From Nitrospira sp. (lineage in GTDB: Bacteria > Nitrospirota > JACRHL01), in the NCBI GenBank assembly GCA_026994095.1, contig JALWRU010000227.1, positions 1 to 6,128 of the forward strand: DNA of 6,128 nt, given 5' to 3'. The notes under the pieces were generated by a model, which did not search any database, was not told the DNA's origin, and saw only the letters and a program-made list of their open reading frames with translations. This document shows, piece by piece, positions 6,001-6,128 of this stretch (position 1 is the first letter of the stretch; the number at the start of each line of letters is the position of its first letter). The position numbers and the translations under genes were made by a program.

Positions 6001-6128
6001 TAGCGGGCGGCACGGTGGTGTTGCAGAACAACGGTGGTGACGACATCTCCATCAGCGCCGACGGCACCTACACCTTTGCCACTGCCATCAACGACACCAC
6101 CCTCTATAACGTCACGGTCTTGTCCGAG
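3012..6128 (+). CDS. Giant repeat lipoprotein with TSP3-like calcium-binding segment (3' end outside window)
   Basis: An exported, probably surface-exposed lipoprotein; 1039 codons are present and the frame is still open at the last base. The start is set by AAGGA and by an in-frame stop immediately upstream. Residues 1-22 are a lipoprotein signal peptide. Residues 43-148 look like a beta-type domain, with a VKGPL motif (VK at 43-44) and a second KGPL at 65-68. It continues to YATPLTT at 137-143, a pattern I recall from other proteobacterial lipoproteins. Residues 150-336 are Thr/Ala-rich with a helical-looking part near 220-260. Residues 338-492 are a Cys- and Asp-rich thrombospondin type 3-like segment. 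From residue 495 come tandem 82-residue repeats. The protein has no Trp, and Lys only at 44, 65 and 152. No enzyme motif is seen. By analogy with such architectures it may be an adhesin, stalk or matrix protein (inference). A C-terminal domain that would settle this is missing. Confidence 0.93.
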   Translation, partial: MPRFFSCLRALACASALLLAACSGNGQGGVPTGPPVAVGGGGVKGPLINAQVSVYPFDGAATGFKGPLVAAATTDNSAAIVGLTLPQPLTPPYIVEFTSVTGGATPTTDLTTGTAPVITTMRTVLTQAMLTAGTQVYATPLTTVATDVAVLKADSNVAPFTGDNSGTTTAAEFVAAMTPAADLVTSTLGFGASNSVDLFATPPLVDATTTTAASQTATAQYRTAVEALTAMAFQMNASAGGASTDAMLAGLARDLADGTINGMEGATASTVVTASALTTLTTTDVTTLVIPNTGIMVPATTVSVLAAEVASTGATADVTALANGTITAPPAPATTVADLDGDSVLNINDNCPNDVNLNQLDTDGDGQGDVCDLDDDNDTIPDVTDICPLDGDNDSDGDGLCEGSLFQSPATGGNDICPLDTDNDSDGDQLCRGTAFQAPATGGGDFCYRDNDNDADGDRVCVGPLFDAPALGGNDLCPAEDATGFDANLDGCIDTLNVGGIINGLVGNVVLQNNGADNLTVSVGGAFTFATAINDGTGYNVTVLQHPTSYTCSVANGSGTLAGSDITSVVVTCAINTYTVGGVASGLVGSAVLRNNGGDDLTVSANGPFTFATPVNDAAAYLVTILTQPATQTCSIATGTGAIAAANVTSVALVCGTNTYAVGGTVTGLNGTVVLRNNGIDNLTLAANGSFSFATPINDATPYLVDILTQPTTQTCSITNASGTVAGAQVVNVGVACVTNRYTVGGTVSGLSGSVTLQNNGGDDLVRTTNGLFSFATQVDDGTSFLVSVLTQPATQTCTVSGGGGVLAGADVTNVAVLCTVNTYSVGGAATGLTGAVVLANNGGDSLTVNADGNFVFSQPVADATIYSVAVAIQPVGQVCVVANGAGTIAAANVVNVAVTCTTNTYTLGGLISGLVGNIVLQNNFGDDLTVSAIGAFTFATPVAHASTYSVTVLTPPASQTCTVAAGTGTVAGAVNTVAVNCVTNTYTVGGSVSGLVAGGTVVLQNNGGDDISISADGTYTFATAINDTTLYNVTVLSE
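4023..4487 (+). repeat. Thrombospondin type 3-like calcium-binding segment, 10 cysteines
   Basis: Residues 338-492 of the lipoprotein carry Asp-rich loops of the DxDxDG type: DLDGDS (338-343), DTDGDGQGD (361-369), DLDDDNDTIPD (372-382), and DND.DGD motifs near 392-398, 422-428 and 452-458. Cysteines stand at 351, 371, 387, 401, 417, 431, 447, 461, 477 and 492. Early parts match the canonical D.D.DG..D..D.CP pattern (INDNCP, TDICP). In this family the Asp side chains bind Ca2+ and the cysteines form disulfides. Here the segment would be a rigid, Ca-dependent connector between the N-terminal domain and the repeat stalk. Confidence 0.85.
4164..4433 (+). repeat. Three 30-codon TSP3-variant units
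   Basis: Inside the TSP3-like segment, residues 385-414, 415-444 and 445-474 are three in-register units of 30 residues. Each reads roughly D-x-C, Asp-rich loop DND.DGD, C-x-G, then F-x-x-P-A-x-G-G. Cys spacing alternates 14 and 16 residues. A fourth unit starts as DLCPAED at 475 and breaks off. The third has Tyr-Arg for Pro-Leu after its first Cys. The inserted loop makes these longer than the usual short TSP3 motif. Confidence 0.85.
4494..6128 (+). repeat. Tandem 82-residue two-Cys repeats, at least seven
   Basis: Units start at 4494, 4740, 4986, 5232, 5478, 5724 and 5967. The first five are exactly 246 bases (82 codons), the sixth is 243 bases, and the seventh is cut by the window after 54 codons. 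The shared plan is TYTVGG..SGL.G..VLQNN, GGDDLTVSA.G.FTFATP, then Y.V.VLTQP..QTC, then G.G.(V/I)A...V..V.V.C..N. Cysteines are at unit positions 58 and 79 (78 in unit 6) and probably form one disulfide per unit. The alternating hydrophobic pattern suggests an Ig-like beta-sandwich. Similar repeats occur in large bacterial surface proteins in my recollection; I cannot give a family name with certainty. Unit 7 has a two-residue insertion (LVAGGTVV). Confidence 0.9.

Noticed and set aside
4494..6128. Tandem 246-base repeats as a CRISPR array or a non-coding satellite
   Set aside because: The period is far too long for CRISPR, no short constant repeat with unique spacers exists, and the units are in one open frame with conserved residues.

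Overview
The window is GC-rich, with codons that mostly end in G or C. It suggests a Gram-negative bacterium, most likely a member of the Pseudomonadota (inference). The clearest sign is a lipoprotein signal peptide with a Ser at +2, the residue type that leads to outer-membrane sorting. There are no RNA genes, CRISPR arrays, transposases or other mobile elements that I can recognise. Both genes are on the + strand and both run off the window.

Region 1 (start to 2429) is the 3' part of a gene for a large tetratricopeptide-repeat (TPR) protein. The frame is open back to the first base, so the true start lies upstream. After a linker-like N-terminal part come 15 helical repeats of the 40-residue, kinesin-light-chain-like type. 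The spacing is exact except for one 39-residue unit. It is probably a protein-protein interaction scaffold. No catalytic domain is visible.

Region 2 (2430-3011) is 582 bases without a convincing gene, but it is rich in inverted repeats. Two hairpins after the TPR gene may end or protect its transcript. Further on there is a good sigma-54-type promoter match at 2739-2754, with a 16-bp dyad about 140 bp upstream in the usual enhancer position. The long predicted leader holds more dyads and a G/T-rich tract.

Region 3 (3012 to the end) is the first 1039 codons of a very large exported lipoprotein. It has an upstream in-frame stop directly before the ATG, a Shine-Dalgarno sequence and a lipobox. 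The order is: signal peptide, a beta-type domain near the N-terminus, a Thr/Ala-rich segment, a calcium-binding thrombospondin type 3-like segment with ten cysteines, then at least seven tandem repeats of about 82 residues, each complete one with two conserved cysteines. The frame is still open at the last base. The protein has no Trp, and no Lys after residue 152. It looks like a surface stalk or adhesin-like protein.

The 582-base gap suggests the two genes are transcribed separately. I see no sequence evidence of a joint function. Long open frames on the minus strand opposite the lipoprotein (one of 794 codons) are shadows of its repeat and codon bias.
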